A stretch of DNA of 53,770 nt, taken from Campylobacteraceae bacterium (GTDB lineage: Bacteria; Campylobacterota; Campylobacteria; Campylobacterales; Sulfurovaceae). Within the stretch, counting starts at the first letter, position 1. Each line of letters opens with the position of its first letter. A program made the position numbers and the translations under genes. Of the stretch, positions 8,611 through 17,124 are shown one piece after another. The stretch lies in assembly GCA_027034975.1 (NCBI GenBank), contig JALVWQ010000016.1:1-53770 (forward strand), in the 5' to 3' direction. The notes beneath the pieces are model-generated. The model was not told the origin of the DNA and ran no database searches. It was given only the letters and a program-made list of their open reading frames with translations.

Positions 8611-8892
8611 ATGACAAAAGCAGAGTTTGTTGAGCTTTACAAAGAGAAAGGTGAGTTTAGTAGCAAGGCGAGTGCAGAAAAAGCACTAAAGGCATTTTTA
8701 GACTCTATCGAAGATGTTTTAGTAAAAGGTGACAGTGTAACATTTGTTGGCTTTGGTACTTTTTTAGCTGCAGATGTTCCTGAAAAGAGTGGTAAAATTC
8801 CAGGAAGTGATAAAACTTATACTAAGCCAGCTCATAAAGCACCTAAGTTTAAAGCTGGTAAATCTCTTAAAGAGGCTGTTGCTGGTAAGTAA
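8611..8892 (+). CDS. hup: HU-family nucleoid DNA-binding protein
   Basis: A 93-residue histone-like protein that bends and compacts DNA as a dimer. The N-terminal helices (KAEFVELYKEKGEFSSKASAEKALKAFLDSI) are followed by the dimer beta-saddle start (GDSVTFVGFGTF). The usual arginine-rich arm is replaced by a lysine/proline arm (KIPGSDKTYTKPAHKAPKFKAGKSLKEAV) that keeps the PxFxxGKxLKxxV end. Monocistronic by position, with its own promoter. Confidence 0.95.
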   Translation: MTKAEFVELYKEKGEFSSKASAEKALKAFLDSIEDVLVKGDSVTFVGFGTFLAADVPEKSGKIPGSDKTYTKPAHKAPKFKAGKSLKEAVAGK

Positions 8893-8938
8893 TCAGCTAG
8901 CTTTTTCGTGTAAAAACGAGATTAATCTTTAGTTTATT

Positions 8939-9023
8939 GCAGAGTGTAACCCTTAACAACTGGGTGACTCTTTGCTACTTAATTGATAAGTTCTTTATTA
9001 TCTTCTTATAAGGAAGAGATAAT
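8939..9023. terminator. Possible convergent terminator region between hup and dnaJ
   Basis: Two imperfect stems lie in the 138-base convergent gap: 8939-8952 with 8962-8975 (GCAGAG..ACCC against GGGTGA..TTTGC, with mismatches) and 8997-9023 (ATTATCT..TTAT against ATAAGG..AGATAAT, with bulges). Neither is followed by a strong T-run, so termination here is inferred mainly from the convergent gene layout. Confidence 0.3.
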
Positions 9024-9030
9024 CTTTCTA

Positions 9031-10155
9031 CTATTTAATCCAACTTTTGATTCTTTCGAATGTACTTTCGAATATACTTTTATGTGGCTTGCTCTCTAAT
9101 CCAAAACTCTCGTTTAGTTTCTCTATAAGCTCTTTTTGTTCACTTGTAAGCTTTGTTGGGTAGATTACTTTTATCTGTACAATAAATCGACCACGACGGT
9201 GAGGATTGTTTACATTTGGAACACCCTTGTTATTAAAGATAAAATGCTCTTTATCTCGTATTTTAGGTGAGAGATGGATAGAGACCTCTCCTTCAAGAGA
9301 TGGTACTTTAATCTCTTCAGAAAGTAGAAGTTGCGTAAAGAATACAGGTGCCTCTATATAGATATCGTCACCATCTCTAACGAAGTGTTCATCCTCTTCA
9401 ATATCAAAGTGAATATAGAGGTCACCTCTATGACCATATCTATCGATATTTCCTTTACCAGGAATTCTCAGACGGTTGCCATTGTTTATGCCAGCTGGTA
9501 TTGAGATAGTAACTTTCTCACTCTTTTTAATACCGCCAATACCCTTACACTCTTTACACTTTTCACTTGCTGTTTTTCCAGTACCGTGGCACTTTGGACA
9601 CTCTTGTGTAAAGGTCATAAAGCCTTGACGCATTACCACTTGCCCTTGCCCCTGGCAGTAGCCACAGGTTGCTAGTTCGCCATCTTTTGCACCGGTACCG
9701 TTACAACTGTTACAAGGTTCTAAATATGTAACAGTAATCTCTTTTTCACAACCAAAAATAGCTTCGTTAAACTCTAACTCTATCTCTTGCTCTATATCGA
9801 GCATATAGTTCATTGTTGAGCTCTGCTGCCTTCTTGAACCAAACCCAAAGCTCTCACCAAACATTGAGTTGAAGATATCCATAATATCATCCATATTACT
9901 TGCACCAAAGCCACCTCTACCGCTAGTGCCATTTAAGCCCTCTTTCCCGTACATATCATATACCTCTCGTTTTTGAGGGTCACTTAAGACTGCATAAGCC
10001 TCGTTAATAAGTTTAAACTTCTCCTCTGCCTCTTTGTCTCCTTGATTTTTATCGGGATGGTATTTTATTGCTAATTTTCTATACGCTTTTTTTATCTCTG
10101 TTGTAGTTGCATCTTTTGATACTTGTAAAACTTCGTAGTAACAAAGATCTTCCAT
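9031..10155 (-). CDS. dnaJ: Chaperone protein DnaJ
   Basis: Hsp40 co-chaperone that stimulates DnaK ATPase. The 374 residues show the J domain with HPD at 33-35, a short Gly/Phe-rich linker ([18 protein letters not shown]), four zinc-binding repeats ([32 protein letters not shown]) and the C-terminal substrate-binding domains ([20 protein letters not shown]). Complete type I DnaJ. dnaK, grpE and hrcA are not in the window, so dnaJ is unlinked here. Confidence 0.97.
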   Translation of the reverse strand: MEDLCYYEVLQVSKDATTTEIKKAYRKLAIKYHPDKNQGDKEAEEKFKLINEAYAVLSDPQKREVYDMYGKEGLNGTSGRGGFGASNMDDIMDIFNSMFGESFGFGSRRQQSSTMNYMLDIEQEIELEFNEAIFGCEKEITVTYLEPCNSCNGTGAKDGELATCGYCQGQGQVVMRQGFMTFTQECPKCHGTGKTASEKCKECKGIGGIKKSEKVTISIPAGINNGNRLRIPGKGNIDRYGHRGDLYIHFDIEEDEHFVRDGDDIYIEAPVFFTQLLLSEEIKVPSLEGEVSIHLSPKIRDKEHFIFNNKGVPNVNNPHRRGRFIVQIKVIYPTKLTSEQKELIEKLNESFGLESKPHKSIFESTFERIKSWIK

Positions 10156-10195
10156 ATATATCTACCTTTGATTTTTTGCGTAATTTTAGCACATT

Positions 10196-10205
10196 ATTAT
10201 ATAAT
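10196..10205. promoter_or_regulatory. Overlapping divergent -10 boxes (dnaJ / Dabb-recR)
   Basis: The ten bases ATTATATAAT read as TATAAT on both strands: 10200-10205 for the plus-strand Dabb-recR pair (30 bases before its ATG) and 10196-10201 for dnaJ on the minus strand (40 bases before its ATG). If both are used, polymerase can occupy only one at a time. Confidence 0.4.
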
Positions 10206-10235
10206 TCGAGATAAGAAAGATAAAAGGTTTAAAAG

Positions 10236-10526
10236 ATGATAGTACATATTGTGATGATTAAATTTAAAGAGACAACAAGTAAAGAGCAGATAGTAGATAT
10301 TAAAGAGCGGCTTGAGAAGCTTGTAGATGCAATAGAGCCACTAAAGAGTATGGAAGTAGGGCTTAATTTTAAGGCGTCAGAGAGAGCAATGGATCTAGTC
10401 TTAACTGCACTTTTTGATACAAAAGAGGGGTTAGAGATATACTCTCCGCACCCTGCACACCAAGAAGTTGTTAAGAGTATTAAGGAGCTTGCAGAGTATA
10501 CTAAAGTTGTGGATTATGAAAAGTAA
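10236..10526 (+). CDS. Dabb-domain (stress-responsive A/B barrel) protein
   Basis: A 96-residue protein of the dimeric alpha/beta barrel family: VHIVMIKFKETTSKEQI at the N-terminus, a central helix ERLEKLVDAIEPLKSMEVGLNF, and YSPHPAHQEVVKSIKEL, which carries the typical Y-x-x-HP-x-H motif of Dabb proteins. The role in bacteria is not established. Its end overlaps the recR start by 11 bases, so the two are translated from one message. Confidence 0.85.
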   Translation: MIVHIVMIKFKETTSKEQIVDIKERLEKLVDAIEPLKSMEVGLNFKASERAMDLVLTALFDTKEGLEIYSPHPAHQEVVKSIKELAEYTKVVDYEK

Positions 10527-11085
10527 AGAGTTAGCTCCCTTTAATAATTTAGTAGATGCCTTTGCAGCAATGCCAGGTATTGGCGAAAAGAGTGCACTAA
10601 AACTAGCCTACCATATTGTAAGCGAAGGCTCTTATGATGGCATGAAGCTCTCGCACGCTATAGAGCAGGCAGTAGAGTCGATACAGCGATGTAGAAAGTG
10701 CAACAATTTAAGCCAAGACGAGCTTTGCCACATCTGTAGCGATGAGTTAAGAGACAGAACAAAGCTCTGCTTAGTAGAGAGTGCAAAAGATATTCTCACT
10801 ATCGAGAAACTAGGGCAATATAAGGGGCTCTACTATGTCCTAAGCGATATCGATACATTCGACTTAGTCCATCTACGCGATGCACTTAAAGGAGTAAATG
10901 AGCTCATATTTGCATTTGCCCCATCAATCGCAAGTGATACCATGATGCTCTATATAGAGAGCCAACTAGAAGATATGAATCTCCAATTTACAAAAATCGC
11001 CCAAGGGGTACCCACCGGAATTTCGCTCGATAGCGTCGATACTCTCTCGCTTGCTCGTGCAATTGAGGATAGGGTTTCTATATAG
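10516..11085 (+). CDS. recR: Recombination protein RecR
   Basis: RecFOR pathway protein that helps load RecA on gapped DNA, working with RecO (also in this window at 38237-38854). The 189 residues from this ATG show the helix-hairpin-helix (MPGIGEKSALKLAYHI), a four-cysteine zinc finger (Cys59, 62, 71, 74), and a Toprim domain (KLCLVESAKDI, YYVLSDIDTFDLVH). A longer frame begins at 10468, but RecR proteins start as MKSKELAPFNNLV does, so the inner ATG is preferred. The gene ends 8 bases inside the convergent deaminase gene. Confidence 0.93.
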   Translation: MKSKELAPFNNLVDAFAAMPGIGEKSALKLAYHIVSEGSYDGMKLSHAIEQAVESIQRCRKCNNLSQDELCHICSDELRDRTKLCLVESAKDILTIEKLGQYKGLYYVLSDIDTFDLVHLRDALKGVNELIFAFAPSIASDTMMLYIESQLEDMNLQFTKIAQGVPTGISLDSVDTLSLARAIEDRVSI

Positions 11086-12289
11086 TCTCTCCTCCAACTA
11101 TTGTAGCTTCTGTTTGTTGGCAGTCTATTATGGTGTGGAGAGCTAAGGAACCGTTATCGTTTTTTTCTAAGTCGTCTGCTAATTTGAAGATTGCGAAGTC
11201 TGCAAAGTAGCCCTCTTTGAGTTCGCCAACTGGGAGTTTAAGTGCTTTGGATGCATTTGTGGTAATAGACTCTATTAATCTACTAGCAAGTAGTTTTAGG
11301 TCGGCTTTATGGTGGAGCATAAGGGCTGCTTTGAGTTCCTCTAGTATAGAGAGGGAGTAGTTTGAACTATAGCCATCTGTCCCTAAAAGTAGGTTATTGA
11401 CATACTCTATTTGGGTTCTGCCGCAACCTAGTAGTCGGTTCGAGCGAGGGCAGTGGATAACTGAGTGCTTATGGCTATTGAGGTAATCGAAGTGCTCTTG
11501 CTCAGCTTGTGTGCAGTGGGTAAAGAGAGTTGGGTAGTTATCGAAGAGTTTTAAAAATCCATCTATGGTATTTACTGCTGTTGCTGTATTGAAATATTTT
11601 GCGAATAGCTCTTTAAAGTCGCCGCTATTGCTTTCGAGCCACTCTTTTTCTGCTTTTGATTCTAAGAAGTGGGCTGTGGTTGGGAGATTTTTACTCTTTG
11701 CCACATTTAAAACTGCTTGTATCAAAATAGGGTGTACGGCATAGGGTGAGTGGATTGCTACAGCAGGGTAGAAGCTATCGTCAGCTAAAGCGATTGACTC
11801 TTCGAGACGGTGTTGAAAGTCTCCAAAGAGAGCATCGACTGTGGCAGGGTTTGAGCCTATAACTTCATTGAAGTAGACAACTCTCTGCTTCGCCTCTTTG
11901 CACACTTGCATATCTGCACCAAAGCTAGAGATGGCTCCAATTGTTGTTACACCACTTTGTGCCATCTCTTGGAGTGCATTTTGCATGAGTGATGCATCAA
12001 GAGCCTCTACAAGCTCTTCTCGGTAGGCAAAGACACTATAGAGCCACTCTATAAAGGATCCAAATTGGAGTCTTGCTCTATTGGCACTAAACTCTAAATG
12101 GGTGTGTGGGTTGATAAATCCGGGGTAGATTATTGAGTTACCATCATATCTTATAGGCTCTATATCTGGGTGCTCTTTTTGGAGTGACTGGAGTGGGGCA
12201 ATTTTAATTATTTTATTGTTATAAAGAATTCCCATATTTTCTTGATAAGTAGCATCTCTATAGATATACTTTGCAGTTATTATTTTCAC
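11078..12289 (-). CDS. mqnX: Probable aminofutalosine deaminase (amidohydrolase)
   Basis: COG0402-type metal-dependent deaminase, 403 residues. Metal and catalytic motifs are visible: PGFINPHTHLEFS with His62 and His64, HSPYAVHP, HFLESKAEKEW, FTHCTQAEQ, HCPRSNRLLG and LGTDGYSSN. The sequence recalls from memory the Nitratiruptor enzyme (Nis0429) shown to deaminate 6-amino-6-deoxyfutalosine in menaquinone synthesis, including the EFSANRA and NEVIGSNPATVDALFGDF regions. An S-adenosylhomocysteine/methylthioadenosine deaminase is the alternative. It overlaps recR tail to tail by 8 bases. Confidence 0.8.
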   Translation of the reverse strand: MKIITAKYIYRDATYQENMGILYNNKIIKIAPLQSLQKEHPDIEPIRYDGNSIIYPGFINPHTHLEFSANRARLQFGSFIEWLYSVFAYREELVEALDASLMQNALQEMAQSGVTTIGAISSFGADMQVCKEAKQRVVYFNEVIGSNPATVDALFGDFQHRLEESIALADDSFYPAVAIHSPYAVHPILIQAVLNVAKSKNLPTTAHFLESKAEKEWLESNSGDFKELFAKYFNTATAVNTIDGFLKLFDNYPTLFTHCTQAEQEHFDYLNSHKHSVIHCPRSNRLLGCGRTQIEYVNNLLLGTDGYSSNYSLSILEELKAALMLHHKADLKLLASRLIESITTNASKALKLPVGELKEGYFADFAIFKLADDLEKNDNGSLALHTIIDCQQTEATIVGGETI

Positions 12290-12323
12290 CTTTTAAACCT
12301 TTTCTAACAACACTTTTAATAGA

Positions 12324-12329
12324 ATTATA
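12324..12329 (-). promoter_or_regulatory. Probable -10 box (TATAAT) of the deaminase gene
   Basis: TATAAT on the minus strand, 35 bases before the ATG at 12289, in the 65-base divergent gap with aroQ. Confidence 0.45.
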
Positions 12330-12354
12330 GCAAATTAATTCAAAAGGTAGATAT

Positions 12355-12825
12355 ATGAAAATCGTAGTTATACAAGGCCCAAATTTAAATATGCTTGGAG
12401 TAAGAGAGCAGCACATCTATGGCCCTATGAAGTTAGAGGATATTCACGAGCAGATGAAACACTTTGCAGAGCAAAATAGTGTAGAGATAGAGTTTTTCCA
12501 AAGCAACCTAGAGGGCGAGATTGTAGATAGAATTCAAGAGTGTTTAGGGGATGCTGATGGAATTATTATTAACCCAGCAGCTTACTCGCACACTTCTATT
12601 GCGATTAGAGATGCAATTGCAGCTGTAGAGTTACCAACTATCGAAGTACACTTAAGTAATATCCATGCAAGAGAGGAGTTTAGAAAGCACTCTTTAACTG
12701 CTGAGGTTTGTGCTGGTGTAATTGCTGGTGTTGGTCCATTTGGTTACCACTTGGCGATGATTGGAATGCTACAGATTATTAACGAAATTAAGGCTATGCA
12801 AGAGGCACAAAGCCAAGACTCTTAA
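12355..12825 (+). CDS. aroQ: 3-dehydroquinate dehydratase, type II
   Basis: Third step of the shikimate pathway: removes water from 3-dehydroquinate. The 156 residues carry the type II signature: [11 protein letters not shown] with Arg17, catalytic Tyr22 (HIYG), [45 protein letters not shown] and [10 protein letters not shown]. Homododecameric cytoplasmic enzyme. In Campylobacterota aroQ commonly precedes pepP/Q, folK and flhF, as here. The stop codon is directly followed by the repeat element at 12826-12950. Confidence 0.97.
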   Translation: MKIVVIQGPNLNMLGVREQHIYGPMKLEDIHEQMKHFAEQNSVEIEFFQSNLEGEIVDRIQECLGDADGIIINPAAYSHTSIAIRDAIAAVELPTIEVHLSNIHAREEFRKHSLTAEVCAGVIAGVGPFGYHLAMIGMLQIINEIKAMQEAQSQDS

Positions 12826-12950
12826 TGAAACTTTCATTTTATCTACAGCTAAACTATATAAAAGATAATGAAAGTTTCTCTTGCCAAAGGCAAAGCTTTA
12901 GTGAGAGGAATTTTCAAGGAGCTTTGCTTCTTGAAAAGGAGATTTAATAA
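12826..12950 (+). repeat. GAAACTTTCAT repeat element, copy A, before the M24 peptidase gene
   Basis: Fills the gap between aroQ and the next gene. It contains a perfect 12-bp inverted repeat (12827-12838 with 12868-12879), a 42-base block at 12879-12920 that is 38/42 identical to 38865-38906 read on the other strand, and a hairpin TTTTCAAG / CTTGAAAA (12912-12938) whose base touches the AAGGAG Shine-Dalgarno (12937-12942). A 28-codon frame (ATG at 12869) runs through it and its TGA overlaps the GTG start of the peptidase. Confidence 0.65.
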
Positions 12951-13976
12951 GTGAAATATTATATAGTTTTCCAAAACGAAAATGCACTCTATTATGAGTG
13001 CAACTATAGTTGCGACAATGCGATTTTTTTAAAGCTAGGGAGCAAGAGCTACTTCTTTACCGATAGCAGATATGAGATTGAGGCAAAGAGTAGTGTAAAA
13101 GATGCAGAAGTAGTAATAGTCAGTGATCTTTTGGGAGCATTAATAGATAAGTTAAAAAAATCTAGTGTTAAAAAAGTTGCGATAGATCCGCAAGAGTGGA
13201 ATCTCGATAGTTTTCGAAGATTCAAAGAGTCTCTAACTCTCAAAATTAAGTATAAACCAGCTTTTTCGCATAAAAAACGAATTATTAAGAGTGCACAAGA
13301 GATTAAGTATCTGCAAAAAGCTGTTAATATAGGGAAAGAGTCATTTAAAAAGATAGCTAAAGAGTTAGTAAAAAGAAGAGGTGTAGATGAACAACACTTA
13401 AACTTTTTAGCTGAATCTATTTTGCGAGATTTCGGAAAGAGAGAGTTAAGCTTTGAGCCAATTTTAGCTTTTAGTGAAAATGCTTCGAAACCTCATGCAC
13501 TGCCAACAAAGAGAGTACTCAAGAGTGGCGATTTGGTACTTTTAGATGCTGGGGTAAAGTATAAAAGATACTGCTCCGATAGAACAAGAACAGCCTATTT
13601 TGATGGAGAGACTCTTTCGTTTAAAAAGAAACAGCACTTTTCGAAAAAGAGGATACAAAAGGCGTATGATACTGTCTTAAAAGCTCACGATAGAGCTATT
13701 GCAAAGGCAAGAAGCGGTATGAAGGCAAAAGAGATAGATGAGTTAGCTCGTGATGTTATAGAGAAGGCTGGTTTTGGAGAGTACTTTGTGCACTCTACGG
13801 GGCATGGAGTAGGGTTAGATATTCATGAGATGCCCTATATCTCAAGTAGAAGCGATACCGTTATTGAGGACTCTATGGTCTTTACGGTTGAGCCTGGAAT
13901 CTATATAGAAGATGCTTTTGGGATTCGTATAGAGGATATGGTCGTTATGCGAAACGGCAAAGCAGAAGTTTTGTAG
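12951..13976 (+). CDS. M24-family aminopeptidase (Xaa-Pro type)
   Basis: Metallopeptidase of the pita-bread fold that removes N-terminal residues next to proline; 341 residues. The N-terminal creatinase-like domain (about 1-120) is followed by the catalytic domain with the two-metal ligands in LLDAGVKYKRYCSDRTRT (two Asp), HSTGHGVGLDIHE (His), VEPGIYIE (Glu) and IRIEDMV (Glu). The start is GTG, since no ATG is suitably placed, with AAGGAG upstream. The gene corresponds to pepQ/pepP in aroQ-pepQ-folK-flhF clusters of Campylobacterota. Confidence 0.9.
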   Translation: MKYYIVFQNENALYYECNYSCDNAIFLKLGSKSYFFTDSRYEIEAKSSVKDAEVVIVSDLLGALIDKLKKSSVKKVAIDPQEWNLDSFRRFKESLTLKIKYKPAFSHKKRIIKSAQEIKYLQKAVNIGKESFKKIAKELVKRRGVDEQHLNFLAESILRDFGKRELSFEPILAFSENASKPHALPTKRVLKSGDLVLLDAGVKYKRYCSDRTRTAYFDGETLSFKKKQHFSKKRIQKAYDTVLKAHDRAIAKARSGMKAKEIDELARDVIEKAGFGEYFVHSTGHGVGLDIHEMPYISSRSDTVIEDSMVFTVEPGIYIEDAFGIRIEDMVVMRNGKAEVL

Positions 13977-13985
13977 GTTAAGATT

Positions 13986-14504
13986 TTGTCTGGCTATCTT
14001 TATAAACAGATTGGTAATTGTGTGACTATTCGTAGTCGACTTTTCCCTTACAGAGTTCAAAACTATTTGCCAAAAGGGAGTGTTGCCCTTATAGGTGGTG
14101 GTGGGAATGTCGGCGATGTGCTACGAAGATTTAATCACCTCTTTTTTATGATAGAGCGAGAACCACATCTAAGAGTATTAGCAACCTCTACTATTTTAAA
14201 GAACCCTCCATTTGGGTATCTCGATCAGCCAGACTTTTACAATACCCTTCTTTTGATTGAAACAACGCTAACGCCAATGCAACTTTTGAAGCGTTTACAG
14301 CGAATAGAGTTTCGTTTTCGACGCAAAAGGCTCTTTAAAGATGCCCCAAGAACGCTAGATTTAGATATAATACTCTTTAATAAAGAGAGGATACGCAAAG
14401 CACCTGTCTTGATTGTTCCACATCCGCACTATAGAGAGCGGATGAGTGTTTTGCAGCCGTTAGAGTCACTAAAGGGAGTACGATGGTTAAAGAGAGTTTT
14501 GTAG
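13986..14504 (+). CDS. folK: 2-amino-4-hydroxy-6-hydroxymethyldihydropteridine pyrophosphokinase
   Basis: Transfers pyrophosphate from ATP to the pterin in folate synthesis. The 172 residues include the N-terminal LIGGGGNVGD loop, NPPFGYLDQPDFYNTLLLIET and the signature KDAPRTLDLDIILF, then VPHPHYRERMSVLQPL. The N-terminus before LIGGGG is about 30 residues longer than in compact homologues, as in other Campylobacterota FolK. The start is TTG at 13986, 10 bases after the peptidase stop. Its 3' end overlaps flhF by 22 bases. Confidence 0.88.
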   Translation: MSGYLYKQIGNCVTIRSRLFPYRVQNYLPKGSVALIGGGGNVGDVLRRFNHLFFMIEREPHLRVLATSTILKNPPFGYLDQPDFYNTLLLIETTLTPMQLLKRLQRIEFRFRRKRLFKDAPRTLDLDIILFNKERIRKAPVLIVPHPHYRERMSVLQPLESLKGVRWLKRVL

Positions 14505-15595
14505 CAGACACACCACTAGAGGCGTATAAACTTGCACTAAAAAAGTATGGTTCTATCGAAAAGTTCTCTGTCGTGAAGGCTTCGCAGTATAAAAATAGCG
14601 ATGGTGCATTAGTTGCACAGATAGAGATAGAGGTTGATGAAGAGAGCTTTTATGAAGGTATCGGTATGAGCGAAGAGGAGCAACTTATAGAGGAGCTCAA
14701 TTTACTCAAGAGCAAGATGAATAAGATGAAAGAGGCTCTTCAGCCAGAGGCTCCACAAGTGTTGCCTGAAGAGAAGCGATACAACTATACAACCACACAA
14801 GCTCAAAATAGTATAGAGCATGTAAAAGAGCTTTTAATCGAGAAAGGGCTCGATAAGAAGTGGGTAAACTATATGCTCGATCCATTTACGGCTACACAAG
14901 TGGCTGAGGATGAGACACTCTTAGTCTCCTTTGTACTTGAAGAGTTAGAAGATGCTCTACAGATAGATAGAAACTTTCTTAAGGATAGAGTGCATCTCTT
15001 TGTAGGTGCAACAGGTGTGGGGAAGACGACAACGATTGCAAAAATTGTTGCTTATGCTATCGCAAAAGGGGTGCACCCAAAAGAGATTGCAGTTATTAAC
15101 CTAGATACCTTCCGTGCAGCTGCAAATGAGCAGTTACATACCCATATGAGAAGAGTAGGAGTCGATTACTACTTTGCAGAGAATGAGATAACTATCTATG
15201 AGGTCTTAAAAAGAGTTGATGATAAGCGATTCCTCTTTATAGATAGTGCAGGGAGTGCCCCATACGATATTGAGAAGTTAATGAAAACGGTAAAGTTTTA
15301 CCAAAACAGTAAAAATCTGATTGGCGAAGTGCATACAAATTTAGTTGTATCTGCTGGGGTAAAGTATAGAGATCTAAAGAGTATCTATGAGCACTTCTCT
15401 TTTTTAAATATAGATTCACTTATTGTAACAAAGATCGATGAGACAAAAGATATTGGCAATATTATTGCATTTCTTTTAGAGACAAAATTACCTCTCTCGT
15501 TTTTAAGTACAGGACAGCGAGTTCCGCAGGATTTAGAGTTGGCAAGTACCAAAAAAGTACTCAATTATTTTATTGGTGATTTAAAAGATATATAA
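14483..15595 (+). CDS. flhF: SRP-family GTPase FlhF
   Basis: FlhF marks the cell pole and controls flagellar placement and number. The 370 residues show the basic N-terminal region ([15 protein letters not shown]), a coiled-coil stretch ([18 protein letters not shown]), then the N and G domains of the SRP54/FtsY class: G1 [14 protein letters not shown] (about 174-187), G2 [14 protein letters not shown]3 [10 protein letters not shown]4 TKIDE and G5 [11 protein letters not shown]. It starts inside folK. The usual partners (flhG, fliA, fliM/Y) do not follow; mnmA does. See findings. Confidence 0.92.
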   Translation: MVKESFVADTPLEAYKLALKKYGSIEKFSVVKASQYKNSDGALVAQIEIEVDEESFYEGIGMSEEEQLIEELNLLKSKMNKMKEALQPEAPQVLPEEKRYNYTTTQAQNSIEHVKELLIEKGLDKKWVNYMLDPFTATQVAEDETLLVSFVLEELEDALQIDRNFLKDRVHLFVGATGVGKTTTIAKIVAYAIAKGVHPKEIAVINLDTFRAAANEQLHTHMRRVGVDYYFAENEITIYEVLKRVDDKRFLFIDSAGSAPYDIEKLMKTVKFYQNSKNLIGEVHTNLVVSAGVKYRDLKSIYEHFSFLNIDSLIVTKIDETKDIGNIIAFLLETKLPLSFLSTGQRVPQDLELASTKKVLNYFIGDLKDI

Positions 15596-15605
15596 AGGCA
15601 AATGT

Positions 15606-16631
15606 GTGAAAAAGGTTTTAGTTGGCTTAAGTGGTGGTGTCGACTCTACTGTTAGTGCTCTGCTTTTGCAAAGCCAAGGCTATAGTGTAGAGGGTGTCTA
15701 TATGGTGATGCATGATATCGAGGAGCTCAATAGTGCAAATATTGCGAAAGCTCAGAAGGTTGCAGACTATTTAGGTATTAAGTTACATGTACTCGATATT
15801 CAAGAGAGCTTTAAAAATGAGGTTTATGACTACTTTGTAAAGAGCTATCAAGATGGCTTAACGCCCAATCCTTGTGTTGTTTGTAATAGAACAATTAAAT
15901 TTGGAAAGATGCTTGAGTTTGCAGATAGTTTGGGAATAGAGTATATTGCAACAGGACACTATGTAGATGTGCGAGATGGGTTTATCTATAAGGGGAAAGA
16001 TTCAAGTAAAGATCAGAGCTATTTTTTGGCTCGGATTGATCCCAAAGTGATACCTAGAGTTATCTTTCCACTTGGGAAATGGATAAAGAGTGATGTCAAA
16101 GAGTATGCAAAGGGTATAGAGATACTGCAAGAGTTTGCGACGCAGAGTGAGAGTAGCGAAATCTGTTTTGTAGAGAATAGTTATGTTGATATTCTTAATA
16201 AGCATATCGAAACAGATAAACCTGGTGTTGTAAAAGATTTAGAGGGTAATGAGGTTGGCGACCATAAAGGTTTTATGCACTATACTATTGGGAAGCGAAG
16301 AGGTTTCTTTGTGCGAGGGGCACACGAACCTCACTTTGTAGTCGATATCGATGCAGAAAACAACACACTTGTAGTAGGAAAAAAAGAGGATTTAGCCAAG
16401 AGTGAGATAATTGTCTCAAATATTAACCTTTTTGAAGAGAGTAACGACTTTAATTGTACGGTAAAGGTGCGTTATAGAACAGAGGGGATCGAGGCAAATG
16501 TAAAAATCGATAAAAATATCGGTTTAATCAGTCTAAAAGAGCCAGCTTTTGGTGTTGCTAAGGGACAATTTGCTGTATTTTATGATGGAGATAGATTGCT
16601 TGGTGGTGCTGAAATTATAGATGTGTTATAA
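15606..16631 (+). CDS. mnmA: tRNA-specific 2-thiouridylase MnmA
   Basis: Makes the 2-thio group of wobble uridine 34 in tRNA-Lys, Glu and Gln. The 341 residues show the PP-loop GLSGGVDST (7-15), NPCVVCNR with the first catalytic cysteine (near 90), [13 protein letters not shown] with the second (near 186), IGKRRGF, and the C-terminal beta-barrel. The start is GTG, 10 bases after flhF, so it is probably the last gene of the aroQ-flhF run. A strong bidirectional terminator follows. Confidence 0.97.
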   Translation: MKKVLVGLSGGVDSTVSALLLQSQGYSVEGVYMVMHDIEELNSANIAKAQKVADYLGIKLHVLDIQESFKNEVYDYFVKSYQDGLTPNPCVVCNRTIKFGKMLEFADSLGIEYIATGHYVDVRDGFIYKGKDSSKDQSYFLARIDPKVIPRVIFPLGKWIKSDVKEYAKGIEILQEFATQSESSEICFVENSYVDILNKHIETDKPGVVKDLEGNEVGDHKGFMHYTIGKRRGFFVRGAHEPHFVVDIDAENNTLVVGKKEDLAKSEIIVSNINLFEESNDFNCTVKVRYRTEGIEANVKIDKNIGLISLKEPAFGVAKGQFAVFYDGDRLLGGAEIIDVL

Positions 16632-16657
16632 AGTTGAGGTTAGATCTGTAGAAAAGT

Positions 16658-16683
16658 AAAAATTGCCACTAGGGCAATTTTTT
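16658..16683. terminator. Bidirectional intrinsic terminator between mnmA and csp
   Basis: A perfect 10-bp stem AAAAATTGCC / GGCAATTTTT with a 5-base loop (ACTAG). The outer A/T pairs give a T-run on both strands, so it can end mnmA (plus) and csp (minus). The right arm includes two bases of the csp TAA stop codon. Confidence 0.85.
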
Positions 16684-16900
16684 AGTGTGCAGTTACATTC
16701 TCTGCTTGAAGACCTTTTGGACCTTGTGATACTTCGAAAGTGACTTTTTGACCCTCTTGGAGTGATACACGACCACCACTTGGGTTATTTACTTGACGAA
16801 AATGAACAAATACATCAGACTCCCCATTACTTTGAGAGATAAATCCGTATCCCTTTTCATCGTTAAACCACTTTACTGTGCCTTCTAAAAGATTAGACAT
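16682..16900 (-). CDS. Cold-shock protein (CspA family)
   Basis: A 72-residue single OB-fold RNA chaperone. Seen: [15 protein letters not shown], with RNP1 KGYGFI, and DVFVHFRQV with RNP2, then [21 protein letters not shown], the typical end of CspA proteins. Binds single-stranded RNA and DNA and melts secondary structure. It has a long structured leader (16901-17008) and its own promoter, and ends in a strong terminator. Whether it is cold-induced cannot be read from the sequence. Confidence 0.95.
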   Translation of the reverse strand: MSNLLEGTVKWFNDEKGYGFISQSNGESDVFVHFRQVNNPSGGRVSLQEGQKVTFEVSQGPKGLQAENVTAH

Positions 16901-17008
16901 TGTTGACCTTTAAAAAAATATATCGAAGAACAGACAAAGTAGATCTTCAAGCAGAGTAGTACATCTTGTAACCTGTTGCAAAAAAGAGTCTACCTCTTTG
17001 TTCTTCAG
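16901..17008 (-). promoter_or_regulatory. Structured 5' leader of the csp gene
   Basis: The presumed csp transcript has a leader of about 105 bases. Its first bases, GAAGAACA (16999-17006 complement), can pair perfectly with TGTTCTTC (16925-16932 complement), and the pairing extends inward through GTAGA/TCTAC with small bulges. The 3' arm ends about 13 bases before the AAAGG Shine-Dalgarno. Long leaders that refold with temperature are known for cspA in Escherichia coli; here this is inference. Confidence 0.5.
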
Positions 17009-17013
17009 TAACC

Positions 17014-17019
17014 ATTATA
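17014..17019 (-). promoter_or_regulatory. Probable -10 box (TATAAT) of csp
   Basis: TATAAT on the minus strand 114 bases before the csp ATG. Transcription from it would start at or next to the GAAGAACA arm of the leader stem. Confidence 0.5.
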
Positions 17020-17124
17020 GCTCTTTTTTATAAAAGTAAGGTGCTATTATAATTTTTTATCTCTTTTAGAGCCTTTTTTAATAGTACAGTTGATCCTCTG
17101 TAGAGAAAGAAATGAATTTTTTAG

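Noticed and set aside
10468-10515. Upstream extension of RecR
   Set aside because: The extra 16 residues lie inside the Dabb gene and do not resemble the RecR N-terminus.
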